Source: an uncultured Prevotella sp.
GTDB taxonomy: Bacteria; Bacteroidota; Bacteroidia; Bacteroidales; Bacteroidaceae
DNA: 64,000 nt
Reading direction: 5' to 3'
NCBI GenBank assembly: GCA_905234845.1
Contig: CAJOIW010000006.1
Coordinates: 21,806-85,805, forward strand
This document shows positions 35,655-43,910 of the stretch, piece by piece (the stretch's first letter is position 1; each line of letters starts with the position of its first letter). Position numbers and translations under genes: made by a program. Under the pieces are notes generated by a model that did not search any database, was not told where the DNA came from, and worked only from the letters and a program-made list of their open reading frames with translations.

Positions 35655-37880
35655 ATGAACGTTTTAAAAGCATTTTTCATTACCTCAATGCTCCTTGTTG
35701 GTCCTTCAGCTAAGGCGCAACAGTCCTATACCACTACCGACGGAGTAGCCGTGTTTATTCCTGAGGGCTTCGATGCCTCGCAACATTTACCCTCACCTAT
35801 CTTTGTGCGCGAGCTGGTTCCACAAGGCAACCTACCACAAGACTGGCAGCTACGTCCGCAGTTCACCACTGAGAATGGTAAGAGTATAGCTGCTATCCAT
35901 GTGGGCGACGATGTCGACCTCTACGGAACGGGCGAGGTGTTCGGGCATCTGCGTCGCAACGGCGAGACCGAAGGCTTCTGGAACAAGGACAACGGAGCCT
36001 ATGCTGCCGAGGGTGGCCGGCGACTCTATCAGACCCATCCCTGGGTCCTCGGTGTGCGTAAGGATGGTACTGCTTTTGGTATCATTGGCGACAACACATG
36101 GAAGTCGCGCCTGACCACCGATAGCACCATACGTTTTGAGAGCGATGGTCCCGCTTTCCGCGTGGTCATTATTGAGAAAGAGTCGCCCCAAGAGGTATTG
36201 AAAACCCTTGCCCAACTCAGCGGCACGATGCAGTTGCCACCGCTCTGGTCACTCGGCTATCAGCAGTGCCGTTTCAGCTATCATCCCGACACGCGTGTCA
36301 AGGAGATTGCCGACACCCTGCGGCTGAAGCAGATTCCCTGCGACGTCATCTGGATGGACATCCACTACATGGATGAGTATCGCATTTTCACATTCAACAA
36401 GCGGGAGTTTCCTAATCCTAAAGACGTAAACAACTATCTGCACAGCAAGAACCTGAAGTCAGTCTACATGATTGACCCTGGTGTGAAAGCCGATCCCAAC
36501 TATTTCGTCGACAAGGTGGGAACCGAGCGCGACTATTGGGTAAAAGACAAGGACGGCAATGTGTTTGAAGGCAACGTTTGGCCAGGCAAATGCCACTTCC
36601 CCGATTTCACGCGTCCCGAGGTACGCCAGTGGTGGGGCACGCTCTACAAAGATTTTATGGCACAAGGTGTCGATGGTGTGTGGAACGACATGAACGAGCC
36701 CAGCGTGTTCGATGGTCCCGACGGCTCCATGCCTGAGGACAACGTTCATCACGGTGGCGACGGTCTTGCTCCCGGCCCGCATCTGCGCTACCACAATCAA
36801 TACGGTTTCAACATGGTTCGTGCCTCGCGCGACGGCATCCTGCAAGCCAATCCCGATAAGCGGCCCTTCGTGCTCTCACGCTCCAATTTCCTCGGCGGCC
36901 AGCGCTATGCTGCCACGTGGACGGGCGACAACTGGTCATCGTATGAGCACATGCGCCTCAGCATCCCCATGACTCTCAACATGAGCCTCACCGGACAGTG
37001 CTTCAATGGCCCCGACATCGGCGGATTCCTTAACAACTGTACCCCCGACCTTTTGGCTCACTGGACAGCCACAGGAGTCTACTTCCCATTCGTGCGCAAC
37101 CACTCCTGCGACGGCACCGTCAACCAGGAGCCTTGGGCTATGGGAAAAGAGACTGAGGATGCTTGCCGCACCGCCATCAACCGCCGCTATCGCCTGTTGC
37201 CTTATATCTACACGCTCTTTCGCGAAGCCTCTGAGAGCGGAATGCCCATCATGCGGCCCGTCTTCTTTGCCGACACTCGCGATGCTTCTCTGCGCGGTGA
37301 AGACCAAGCCTTCATGCTCGGACAAGACCTGCTCATCATTCCCCGCTGGGCGAAGAACCCACAGCTGCCAAAGGGCGACTGGGACCTCATCAGCTTTGAG
37401 AACGAACAAGCCGATAACTATCAAGCCTACGTTGCCTTGCGCCCAGGAGCCATCGTGCCTATGGCCAACCTCTGCCAAAGCACCGAAGAGTTAAGCACCG
37501 ACTCGCTGACCCTGCTTGTCAACCCTGCTGCCGACGGTACCGCCATCGGCTGGCTCTATGAAGACAGCGGCAACGGCTTCGACTATCAGAAGGGCGACTA
37601 TGCCATGTACCGTCTGAAAGCCGAGACCACAGGAAAGAAAATTACCGTCAGCATGACTAAGGAAGAAGGTGCAAGGGCAGCCACACCTTCTCCAAACCAT
37701 CCCTCTCCTTCGGGGAGGTTAGGAGGGGTTGGGGCTACCCTGCGCATCGGTATCGTCAGCGATGGCCGTGTCATCTATTCTCCGTGGACAAAGGGCGACA
37801 GCGTGACCATGAAAGCCATCATCGACCGCTCCCCCACCCTTGACATTTCCAAACTCAATTTCACCGATCTGAAAGAATAA
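35655..37880 (+). CDS. Glycoside hydrolase family 31 (alpha-glucosidase type)
   Basis: 741 residues from ATG 35655, where a signal peptide begins (MNVLKAFFITSMLLVGPSAKA), so it is exported to the periplasm or surface. GH31 marks: VIWMDIHYMDEYRIFTF, the nucleophile region GVDGVWNDMNEPSVF and the acid/base region WTGDNWSSYEHMR. It would release glucose or a related sugar from alpha-glycosides. Residues ~677-696 (Ser, Pro, Gly, Arg) are coded by a copy of a dispersed C/G-rich palindrome (37697-37738) lying in frame near the C-terminus. No susCD pair is nearby. Confidence 0.93.
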   Translation: MNVLKAFFITSMLLVGPSAKAQQSYTTTDGVAVFIPEGFDASQHLPSPIFVRELVPQGNLPQDWQLRPQFTTENGKSIAAIHVGDDVDLYGTGEVFGHLRRNGETEGFWNKDNGAYAAEGGRRLYQTHPWVLGVRKDGTAFGIIGDNTWKSRLTTDSTIRFESDGPAFRVVIIEKESPQEVLKTLAQLSGTMQLPPLWSLGYQQCRFSYHPDTRVKEIADTLRLKQIPCDVIWMDIHYMDEYRIFTFNKREFPNPKDVNNYLHSKNLKSVYMIDPGVKADPNYFVDKVGTERDYWVKDKDGNVFEGNVWPGKCHFPDFTRPEVRQWWGTLYKDFMAQGVDGVWNDMNEPSVFDGPDGSMPEDNVHHGGDGLAPGPHLRYHNQYGFNMVRASRDGILQANPDKRPFVLSRSNFLGGQRYAATWTGDNWSSYEHMRLSIPMTLNMSLTGQCFNGPDIGGFLNNCTPDLLAHWTATGVYFPFVRNHSCDGTVNQEPWAMGKETEDACRTAINRRYRLLPYIYTLFREASESGMPIMRPVFFADTRDASLRGEDQAFMLGQDLLIIPRWAKNPQLPKGDWDLISFENEQADNYQAYVALRPGAIVPMANLCQSTEELSTDSLTLLVNPAADGTAIGWLYEDSGNGFDYQKGDYAMYRLKAETTGKKITVSMTKEEGARAATPSPNHPSPSGRLGGVGATLRIGIVSDGRVIYSPWTKGDSVTMKAIIDRSPTLDISKLNFTDLKE
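37697..37738 (+). repeat. C/G-rich palindromic repeat inside the GH31 gene
   Basis: The 17-mer at 37702-37718 is CCTCTCCTTCGGGGAGG; its exact reverse complement is at 59902-59918. It is followed by the AGGAGGGG-TTGGGG tail seen in the intergenic copies near 39146 and 59940. The frame is kept. Confidence 0.9.
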
Positions 37881-37922
37881 CCACCCACTTTACTGGCAAA
37901 AATCAGAAAAAGCACATTTCAC

Positions 37923-37953
37923 TTTGCCATATGAAATAATTATTGTACCTTTG
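37923..37953 (+). promoter_or_regulatory. Promoter upstream of lpxD
   Basis: TTTG (37923-37926), 19-base spacer, TACCTTTG (37946-37953). Confidence 0.8.
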
Positions 37954-38094
37954 CAGAAAATTTGCATAAGGCAGGCTGCACCTCAGCAATCCGAGCGAGC
38001 TCGATTGCATTTGGCTTGCACTGCCTTTAACTGCACTCGGCAAAATTGGAGCAAGCTCCTTTTTCGCTCGTTTGTAAAATTTTTGCAGAAAATT
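37951..38094 (+). other. Structured leader or repeat unit before lpxD
   Basis: A 12-base direct repeat, TTGCAGAAAATT, bounds 37951-38094. Inside are CGAGCGA (37992-37998) and its complement TCGCTCG (38064-38070), and the near-palindrome GGAGCAAGCTCC. The region lies wholly between promoter and start, so it is a ~140-base leader. It resembles leader repeats I associate with other Prevotella genes (memory, not checked). Confidence 0.55.
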
Positions 38095-38102
38095 AGAATA
38101 CT

Positions 38103-39131
38103 ATGGAATTTACAGCAAAGCAAATAGCAGAGTTTGTTGGCGGGCGCGTTGAAGGCAACGAGCTGGCTACGGTCAACAGCTTCGCCAAGATTGAAGAGGG
38201 AAAAGAGGGAGCGATAACGTTCCTCTCTAATCCGAAATACATGCACTACGTCTACGACACGGAGGCTTCGGTGGTGCTCATCAATGAAGATGTGGAGCTG
38301 GAGCGCGAGGCAAAGCCTACGCTCATCCGCGTGAAGAACGCCTACGAGTGTGTGGCACGTCTGCTGCAGCTCTATGAATCGATGAAGCCCCGCAAGCAGG
38401 GTGTCGACCCTAAAGCATCCATTGCCGCTACCGCACAGGTGGGCGAAGGCTGCTACATCGGGCCGTTTGCCGTTGTGGGCGAAGGGGCTGTCATCGGTAA
38501 CGGCTGCCAGATAGAGGCTCATGCCGTTGTAGGCGATAGAGTGAAGATGGGCGACGACTGCCACATCTATTCCCACGTGACCATCTATCACGACTGTGTG
38601 CTGGGCCATCGCGTGACGATTCATGCGGGCACGGTCATCGGTGCCGATGGCTTCGGCTTTGCCCCCACGCCCAATGGCTTCGAGAAGATTCCGCAAATCG
38701 GTATTGTCACCATCGAGGACGATGTGGAAATTGGCGCCAACACCTGTGTAGACCGCTCTACGATGGGCAGCACCTACATTAGAAAAGGCGTGAAGCTCGA
38801 CAACCTCATACAGGTGGCTCACAATGTGGAGGTGGGCGAGAACACTGTCATCGCCGCACAAACGGGTATCGCCGGATCAGCGAAGATTGGCCAGTGGTGC
38901 ATGATGGGCGGACAGGTTGGCGTAGCCGGACACATCACCGTCGCCGACCAGACACATGTGGGCGCACAGGCAGGCATCACCAACACGGTGAAGAAGCCTG
39001 GTCAAACCATCATCGGCTCACCCGCATGGGACGCAAAGGGCTTCATGAAGTCGGCTGCCGTATTCCGTCATCTGCCGGAAATGTACCAGCAGATAGCAGA
39101 GCTGAAGAGGCGCTCCGCTAATGAAGAATGA
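38103..39131 (+). CDS. lpxD: UDP-3-O-(3-hydroxyacyl)glucosamine N-acyltransferase
   Basis: 342 residues. Third lipid A step: N-acylation of UDP-3-O-acyl-glucosamine. The N-terminal uridine-binding domain (~1-100, [20 protein letters not shown]) is followed by the left-handed parallel beta helix of hexapeptide repeats (~105-310) with the catalytic His region [15 protein letters not shown], and a C-terminal helix ([16 protein letters not shown]). It is followed by lpxC-fabZ in the usual Bacteroidetes order. Confidence 0.97.
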   Translation: MEFTAKQIAEFVGGRVEGNELATVNSFAKIEEGKEGAITFLSNPKYMHYVYDTEASVVLINEDVELEREAKPTLIRVKNAYECVARLLQLYESMKPRKQGVDPKASIAATAQVGEGCYIGPFAVVGEGAVIGNGCQIEAHAVVGDRVKMGDDCHIYSHVTIYHDCVLGHRVTIHAGTVIGADGFGFAPTPNGFEKIPQIGIVTIEDDVEIGANTCVDRSTMGSTYIRKGVKLDNLIQVAHNVEVGENTVIAAQTGIAGSAKIGQWCMMGGQVGVAGHITVADQTHVGAQAGITNTVKKPGQTIIGSPAWDAKGFMKSAAVFRHLPEMYQQIAELKRRSANEE

Positions 39132-39141
39132 AAATATTGAA

Positions 39142-39176
39142 CCCACCCCTTCCCCTCCCCAAGGGAGAGGAGTTTA
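39142..39176. repeat. C/G-rich palindromic repeat between lpxD and lpxC
   Basis: ACCCACCCCTTCCCCTCC then CCAAGGGAGAGGAG: the same family as the copies at 37697, 40595 and 59900. The arms pair with one mismatch. Confidence 0.75.
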
Positions 39177-39192
39177 TAAACCGTAAACCAAT

Positions 39193-40584
39193 ATGGAAAC
39201 CATAAAGCAAAAAACGCTCAAAAGCAGCTTTTCTCTTTCAGGAAAAGGCTTGCACACTGGCTTGAACCTTACCGTGACGTTCAACCCCGCACCTGAGAAT
39301 ACTGGTTACAAAATCCAGCGCATCGACCTTGAAGGTCAGCCCGTCATCGACGCGGTAGCCGAAAAGGTGGTCGATACCCAGCGCGGCACTGTTATTGCTC
39401 AGGGTGATGTGCGCGTGTCAACCATTGAGCACGGCATGGCGGCGCTCTATGCCCTCGGCATCGACAACTGCCTCATCCAGGTCAACGGTCCCGAATTCCC
39501 TATCCTCGACGGCTCGGCTGCCATGTATGTGGAGAAAATCAGAGAGGTGGGCATCGAGATACAGAACGCTCCGAAAGATTTTTATATCATCCGCAAGAAG
39601 ATAGAGATAAAAGACGAGAAGAGTGGCTCGTGCATCACACTGCTGCCCGACGACGAGTTCTCGCTGACAGCCATGTGCTCGTTCCAGTCGAAGTTCATCA
39701 ACAGTCAGTTCGCCACGCTCGAGAAGATGGAAGACTTTGAGACCGAGATTGCCGCTGCCCGCACGTTTGTCTTCGTGCGCGACATTGAGCCGCTGCTTCA
39801 GGCAGGTCTCATCAAGGGTGGCGACATGGACAATGCCATCGTCATCTACGAGCGCCAGACCACCCAAGAACGTCTCGACATGCTGGCCGACATGCTCAAC
39901 GTTGAGCATCGCGATGCCAACGAGCTCGGCTATATACAGCACAAGCCGCTCGTATGGGAGAACGAGTGCACCCGCCACAAGCTGCTCGACATCGTTGGCG
40001 ACCTGGCACTCATTGGCAAGCCCATCAAAGGTCGCATCGTGGCCACACGTCCGGGTCACACCATCAACAACAAGTTTGCTCGGCTTATGCGCAAGGAAAT
40101 CAAGAAGCACGAGATTCAAGCACCCATCTACGACCCCAACGAAGAGCCCGTGATGGACAATATCCGCATCCGTGAGCTGCTGCCCCACCGCTATCCCATG
40201 CAACTGGTCGACAAGGTGATCTCCATCGGTCCGACCACCATCATCGGTGTGAAAAACGTCACCGCCAACGAGCCGTTCTTTACGGGTCACTTCCCCGAGG
40301 AGCCCGTCATGCCCGGTGTGCTTCAAGTTGAGGCCATGGCACAATGTGGCGGTCTGCTCGTCTTGAGTCAGGTGGAAGAGCCCGAGCGCTGGTCAACCTA
40401 TTTCATGCGCATCGAGGAAGTGAAATTCCGTCAGAAAGTAGTGCCCGGCGACACGCTGCTCTTCCGTGTAGAGCTGCTCCATCCCGTGCGCCATGGCGTA
40501 TCATCGATGAAGGGCTACGTCTTCGTAGGCGATCATGTAGTATCAGAAGCGTCCTTCACCGCACAAATTGTGAAGAACAAATAA
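39193..40584 (+). CDS. lpxC-fabZ: LpxC-FabZ fusion: lipid A deacetylase and hydroxyacyl-ACP dehydratase
   Basis: 463 residues in two parts. LpxC (~1-300): zinc deacetylase committing to lipid A, with STIEHGMAALYALGID, NGPEFPILDGSAAMYV and HKLLDIVGDLALIG containing the metal and catalytic residues. FabZ (~320-463): hot-dog dehydratase of fatty-acid synthesis with LPHRYPMQLVD and the active-site His/Glu in GHFPEEPVMPGVLQVEAMAQ. The fusion is typical of Bacteroidetes and ties lipid A flow to hydroxyacyl-ACP use. lpxA normally follows; here it is absent and a 291-bp repeat lies downstream. Confidence 0.97.
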   Translation: METIKQKTLKSSFSLSGKGLHTGLNLTVTFNPAPENTGYKIQRIDLEGQPVIDAVAEKVVDTQRGTVIAQGDVRVSTIEHGMAALYALGIDNCLIQVNGPEFPILDGSAAMYVEKIREVGIEIQNAPKDFYIIRKKIEIKDEKSGSCITLLPDDEFSLTAMCSFQSKFINSQFATLEKMEDFETEIAAARTFVFVRDIEPLLQAGLIKGGDMDNAIVIYERQTTQERLDMLADMLNVEHRDANELGYIQHKPLVWENECTRHKLLDIVGDLALIGKPIKGRIVATRPGHTINNKFARLMRKEIKKHEIQAPIYDPNEEPVMDNIRIRELLPHRYPMQLVDKVISIGPTTIIGVKNVTANEPFFTGHFPEEPVMPGVLQVEAMAQCGGLLVLSQVEEPERWSTYFMRIEEVKFRQKVVPGDTLLFRVELLHPVRHGVSSMKGYVFVGDHVVSEASFTAQIVKNK

Positions 40585-40586
40585 GG

Positions 40587-40628
40587 ATATAAAACCCATC
40601 CCCTCCCCAAGGGAGGGGCGTTTTATAT
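40587..40628. terminator. Bidirectional terminator after lpxC-fabZ
   Basis: Core CCCCTCCC / GGGAGGGG around a CAA loop (40600-40618), with outer arms ATATAAAAC / GTTTTATAT. The core is a copy of the C/G-rich repeat family. Confidence 0.85.
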
Positions 40629-40636
40629 GTTTTTAT

Positions 40637-40927
40637 TGGTGTCCGGTAAAAAATCGGCCTGCAAGGCCAACAACCCATAGCCCAGGGCGTTGCCCTGGGT
40701 GAGTGTGGTACACAAATTGCGCCCTGCTAAGGGCAAAAGCATTTACTCTCAACGCTTTTGCCCTTTCAGGGCGAATGTCATCCGTTCCCCTTACCCAGAG
40801 CGGTGCTCTGGGCTGGGTGAGGCTGGCCTTGCTGGCCGCCTCTACAAGCCTCGTTTTTCTGAGTCAGAGATAATTCCTTTGTCTATAGGACATCCGGGCT
40901 AACATGTTTAAATTTTAGCGGACACCA
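40637..40927 (+). mobile_element. 291-bp inverted-repeat element, copy A
   Basis: Ends TGGTGTCCGGTAAAA and TTTTAGCGGACACCA are inverted repeats with one mismatch over 15 bases. Inside are hairpins CCCAGGGCGTTGCCCTGGG and CCCAGAGC/GCTCTGGG, and a long stem pairing AAGGGCAAAAGC with GCTTTTGCCCTT. A copy of the same length in the opposite orientation is at 53609-53899. No transposase is coded, so this is a non-autonomous or structured element. The frame at 40690-40902 is a by-product. Confidence 0.88.
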
Positions 40928-40954
40928 TAATATGTTTTCCAAGAAAAGAACTAA

Positions 40955-40992
40955 CATAGCGCCCCCATCTCTTGCGGAGATGGGGGCGGTTC
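40955..40992 (-). terminator. Hairpin after the ATP-grasp gene
   Basis: Perfect 11-base arms GCCCCCATCTC / GAGATGGGGGC (40961-40987), next to the stop at 40994. No clear T run on the minus strand, so termination is likely but not certain. Confidence 0.6.
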
Positions 40993-40993
40993 T

Positions 40994-42067
40994 TTATATT
41001 TCTATGTTCAACAAATTCTCTCCCGTCTGTAAAATACGCAGATGATAGTGGTTACCGTCGTAGTATATCTGCATGAGCCGTTGTGGCTCGGTAGGCTTCG
41101 GCGTAAGGGCAAGTGCCACATGTCCCATCGTACGCCTCAGGTTTAGCTCCACGCAGGGGTGTACCATGTAGCGGTTGTCCTGACGTACAACCATCATGTC
41201 GACCCCGAAAAGCCCTGTATATTTTCTTTTTAGCGCCATACGCATGACGGTGCTGATTTTTCTGATGAGCGCGTCAATCAAATCGGAAGCGACATATCGG
41301 GTCAGCACCTCGCGTTTCGCCTCTTCCGTTGCCAACACATTCCCGAGGTAAGCTCCGTTGCGCGTAGCGAAAAGCGACAAGCCAAGATAGTTCACCACAC
41401 CGTCTTCGTCGACACTGAACTCCATTCCAAAATCCTTTACCTTATTATAATAAGGCTCCACCATGATGCCTCCCTGCTGGTCGATAACGTTGCGTATCCA
41501 GTTGCGCCCAGCCTCTGTCAGCTCTCCGTCAATATATCTGACCCCTCGCCCCGACGAGCTCCAGGGAGCCTTCAAGACCATCGGAAGACCATGCTCTTCT
41601 ACGGAAGCCAGATCGGTGACGTACTCCGCCTTCCCGACCAGCCGCCCGTCCGTCTTCACGATGCGCGGCAGCAGATGTGTCGCCGCCCACTTCCGACAGC
41701 TCACCTGACGGATGAACGACAACTGCCCATCACTGGGGACAAGCATATTCCGATTGTCTGTCGACCTCAGCTGATGGCGCAAGGTGCGGTTCCATCCCCA
41801 GGGCGACACGCTCAAGGGCACCTCCACCGTTGTCAGGTCGCGAAGCGTCACAAACTCCACATCCCGCGCATAGTGCCCTACCCGACGCGCCTGCTCCCTG
41901 GCACCCTCGACATTCTCCACGAGCACCCTGTCGCCTGCCGATGCCCACAAGGCAGGAATCCACCCCAAGTCGGCACGAAGCTGCCGACCGGCATGGGGAG
42001 CCGTGTATTGCGTCTGGTTAGCCGCCAGTGCAAGATCGTGATCGGGATTAAAGATGTGAAGTGTCAT
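40994..42067 (-). CDS. ATP-grasp-like protein of unknown substrate
   Basis: 357 residues. Start MTLHIFNPDHDLALAAN is characteristic of a conserved Bacteroidetes family. ATP-grasp features: MVLKAPWSSSGRGVRYI (nucleotide-binding Lys and Gly-rich loop, ~161-177), VEPYYNKVKDFGMEFSVD and GVDMMVVRQDNRYMVHPCVELNLR (metal-binding Glu/Asn region). The enzyme class joins a carboxylate to an amine through an acyl phosphate; the substrate is unknown. It lies alone and divergent from the AAA ATPase gene, between a 291-bp repeat and a heptamer array. Confidence 0.75.
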   Translation of the reverse strand: MTLHIFNPDHDLALAANQTQYTAPHAGRQLRADLGWIPALWASAGDRVLVENVEGAREQARRVGHYARDVEFVTLRDLTTVEVPLSVSPWGWNRTLRHQLRSTDNRNMLVPSDGQLSFIRQVSCRKWAATHLLPRIVKTDGRLVGKAEYVTDLASVEEHGLPMVLKAPWSSSGRGVRYIDGELTEAGRNWIRNVIDQQGGIMVEPYYNKVKDFGMEFSVDEDGVVNYLGLSLFATRNGAYLGNVLATEEAKREVLTRYVASDLIDALIRKISTVMRMALKRKYTGLFGVDMMVVRQDNRYMVHPCVELNLRRTMGHVALALTPKPTEPQRLMQIYYDGNHYHLRILQTGENLLNIEI

Positions 42068-42091
42068 ATCGATGGCAAAGATACAAAAAAT

Positions 42092-42126
42092 AATTGATAA
42101 TTGACAATTGATAATTGATAATTATT
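42092..42126. repeat. Heptamer tandem array AATTGAY
   Basis: Units at 42092, 42099, 42106, 42113 and 42120 (last one diverged). It supplies the TTG -33 box of the downstream promoter and lies 25 bases from the ATG of the ATP-grasp gene on the other strand. Confidence 0.85.
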
Positions 42127-42137
42127 TCGTATTTTTG
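42108..42137 (+). promoter_or_regulatory. Promoter of the AAA ATPase gene
   Basis: TTG (42108-42110, within a heptamer unit), 19-base spacer, TATTTTTG (42130-42137). Confidence 0.75.
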
Positions 42138-42162
42138 CAACCAGATAGAACGTTGTAATGAT

Positions 42163-43350
42163 ATGGAAGCATTCTACCGCACACACGCCTACCTCGTAGA
42201 GCACACCAACGCCCCCGTGCGCCGTCGGCTCATGGACGAGATCGACTGGAACGACCGTCTCATCGGCATCAAGGGCACACGCGGCGTGGGCAAGACCACG
42301 TTCCTCCTGCAATACGCCAAAGAGCGGTTTGGCGTGAACAACCGCCAGTGCCTCTACGTGAACATGAACAATTTTTACTTTCAGGGGCGCGGCATCGCCG
42401 ACTACGCCGCCGACTTCGTCAGAGAAGGCGGGCGCGTGCTGCTCGTCGACCAAGTGTTCAAACAGCCCGACTGGAGCCGTGAGCTCCGCAAGTGCTACGA
42501 CCTCTACCCCGAGCTCAAGATAGTGTTCACCGGCTCAAGCGTGATGCGACTGAAAGACGAGAACCCCGAGCTGGGCGGCATCGTGAAGTCCTACAACCTG
42601 CGCGGCTTCTCCTTCCGCGAGTTCATCAACCTCAAGACCGGCAACAACTTCCAACCCTACACCCTCGACGAGATTCTCAACGACCACGAGCACATCGTCA
42701 AGCAGATTTTCCCGAAGGTCAGCCCCCTCAAATATTTCCAGGACTATCTCCACCACGGTTTTTATCCCTTCTTCCAAGAGCATCGCAACTACTCCGAGAA
42801 CCTGCTCAAGACCATGAACATGATGACCGAGGTCGACATCCTGCTCATCAAGCAGATAGAGCTCAAATACCTCACGAAAATCAAGAAGCTTTTTTACCTT
42901 CTCGCACAGGAAGGCCCCAAAGCCCCCAACATCAGCCAGCTCGCACAGGAGATAGCCACCAGCCGTGCCACTGTGATGAACTACATCAAGTATCTCGCCG
43001 ACGCGCGCCTCATCAACCTCATCTACCATCCTGGCGAGGACTTCCCCAAGAAACCCGCCAAAGTGATGATGCACAACACCAACCTCATGTATGCCATCTA
43101 CCCCATTCAGGTAGAGCAGCAAGACGTCATGGAGACCTTCTTCGTCAACGCGCTATGGAAAGACCATACCGTCAACCAAGACGGCAAGAGCCCGTACTAC
43201 ATCGTCGACGGCAACCGGCGCTTCCGCATCTGCGACGCCGCCACCGAGCACAAACTGCACCTCCAGCCCGGCATCGTCTATGCCCGCTACAACACCGAGG
43301 TAGGACTCGACAACCGCATCCCCCTCTGGCTCCTCGGATTCCTCTATTAA
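42163..43350 (+). CDS. AAA_14/DUF4143-type ATPase with D-Q Walker B
   Basis: 395 residues from ATG 42163 (downstream of the promoter). Walker A is GTRGVGKTT (38-46). The Walker B segment is VLLVDQVF, with Gln at 97 where this class normally has Glu, so ATP hydrolysis may be slow or absent. TGSSVMRL (sensor-like) and the arginine-bearing RGFSFREFINL follow; a winged-helix-like part (ISQLAQEIATSRATVMNYIK) and a C-terminal DUF4143-like nuclease-fold region end the protein. Such ATPases occur in large accessory families in Bacteroidetes, often DNA-linked; substrate unknown. Confidence 0.8.
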   Translation: MEAFYRTHAYLVEHTNAPVRRRLMDEIDWNDRLIGIKGTRGVGKTTFLLQYAKERFGVNNRQCLYVNMNNFYFQGRGIADYAADFVREGGRVLLVDQVFKQPDWSRELRKCYDLYPELKIVFTGSSVMRLKDENPELGGIVKSYNLRGFSFREFINLKTGNNFQPYTLDEILNDHEHIVKQIFPKVSPLKYFQDYLHHGFYPFFQEHRNYSENLLKTMNMMTEVDILLIKQIELKYLTKIKKLFYLLAQEGPKAPNISQLAQEIATSRATVMNYIKYLADARLINLIYHPGEDFPKKPAKVMMHNTNLMYAIYPIQVEQQDVMETFFVNALWKDHTVNQDGKSPYYIVDGNRRFRICDAATEHKLHLQPGIVYARYNTEVGLDNRIPLWLLGFLY

Positions 43351-43384
43351 GCCCTTACAACCCCATCGCTAAGCCTTCGCAATG

Positions 43385-43511
43385 CGAAAGCTAAACTTTC
43401 ACAAAGTAATAGTATATATTTTACTCGGTAATATATATACTTTTACTAAGTAATATATATACTTTTACTCGGCAATATATATACTATTACTTTGTAAAAC
43501 CTTAGCTTTCG
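43385..43511. repeat. Nested inverted repeat with inner tandem units
   Basis: Outer arms CGAAAGCTAA (43385-43394) and TTAGCTTTCG (43502-43511). Inner 18-base arms, CAAAGTAATAGTATATAT (43402-43419) and its exact complement (43477-43494). Between them are ~20-base tandem units of the type GTAATATATATACTTTTACT. Confidence 0.85.
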
Positions 43512-43843
43512 TATCGTCAAACACCAGCAAACGCCACACAACAAGCAAGTTTTTCGCGAAAAGCATGGCGGTAATTCAAAAATAATTTGTAAATTTGCAA
43601 GCAGTTCGGGGAGAAATCCGGACAAACAAAAAGCATTCGCTATTATTTCGCGTTCAGCCAAAAGCCTCGGAAACTTATTGGAAATAACAACGCACAGAGA
43701 TAATATGTGATAAGATGCTCGGTATGGAGCACCTTACTCATCTTCATATAGCAATGCATTCACGCTTCGGCGTGGTGCATACTTTGTAAGATGGGTTGAG
43801 GTTTCCATCCGAGGCTGCCTCAAAGCTGAACGCAATAAGGTGC

Positions 43844-43904
43844 ATCACGCCTTTTTTGCGTCTTGGCGTGATTGATAGTTGATGCAAGAACGAACACTAT
43901 CAAT
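43844..43904 (+). promoter_or_regulatory. Two hairpins before the methyltransferase start
   Basis: ATCACGCC (43844-43851) pairs with GGCGTGAT (43865-43872); ATTGATAGT (43871-43879) pairs with ACTATCAAT (43896-43904). The second ends 6 bases before the ATG and could block or pace translation. Confidence 0.5.
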
Positions 43905-43910
43905 CGCATT

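Larger units (their letters stand above)
43351..43910. other. Accessory intergenic region with repeats and a possible leader
   Basis: Contains a nested inverted repeat (43385-43511), then ~230 bases (43680-43910) of hairpin-rich sequence before the methyltransferase gene. No credible gene; the minus frame at 43446-43661 lies in the repeat. Confidence 0.65.

Noticed and set aside
39418..40344. Minus-strand open frame over lpxC-fabZ
   Set aside because: Antisense shadow; the His/Asp/Val-rich composition is typical of reversed coding sequence.
40690..40902. 70-codon frame
   Set aside because: Lies wholly in the 291-bp structured element; the other copy does not keep the frame.
42492..43394. 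300-codon plus frame inside the AAA ATPase gene
   Set aside because: Frame-shifted reading, Arg/His/Pro/Gln-rich, no domains; the other frame has Walker A and conserved motifs.
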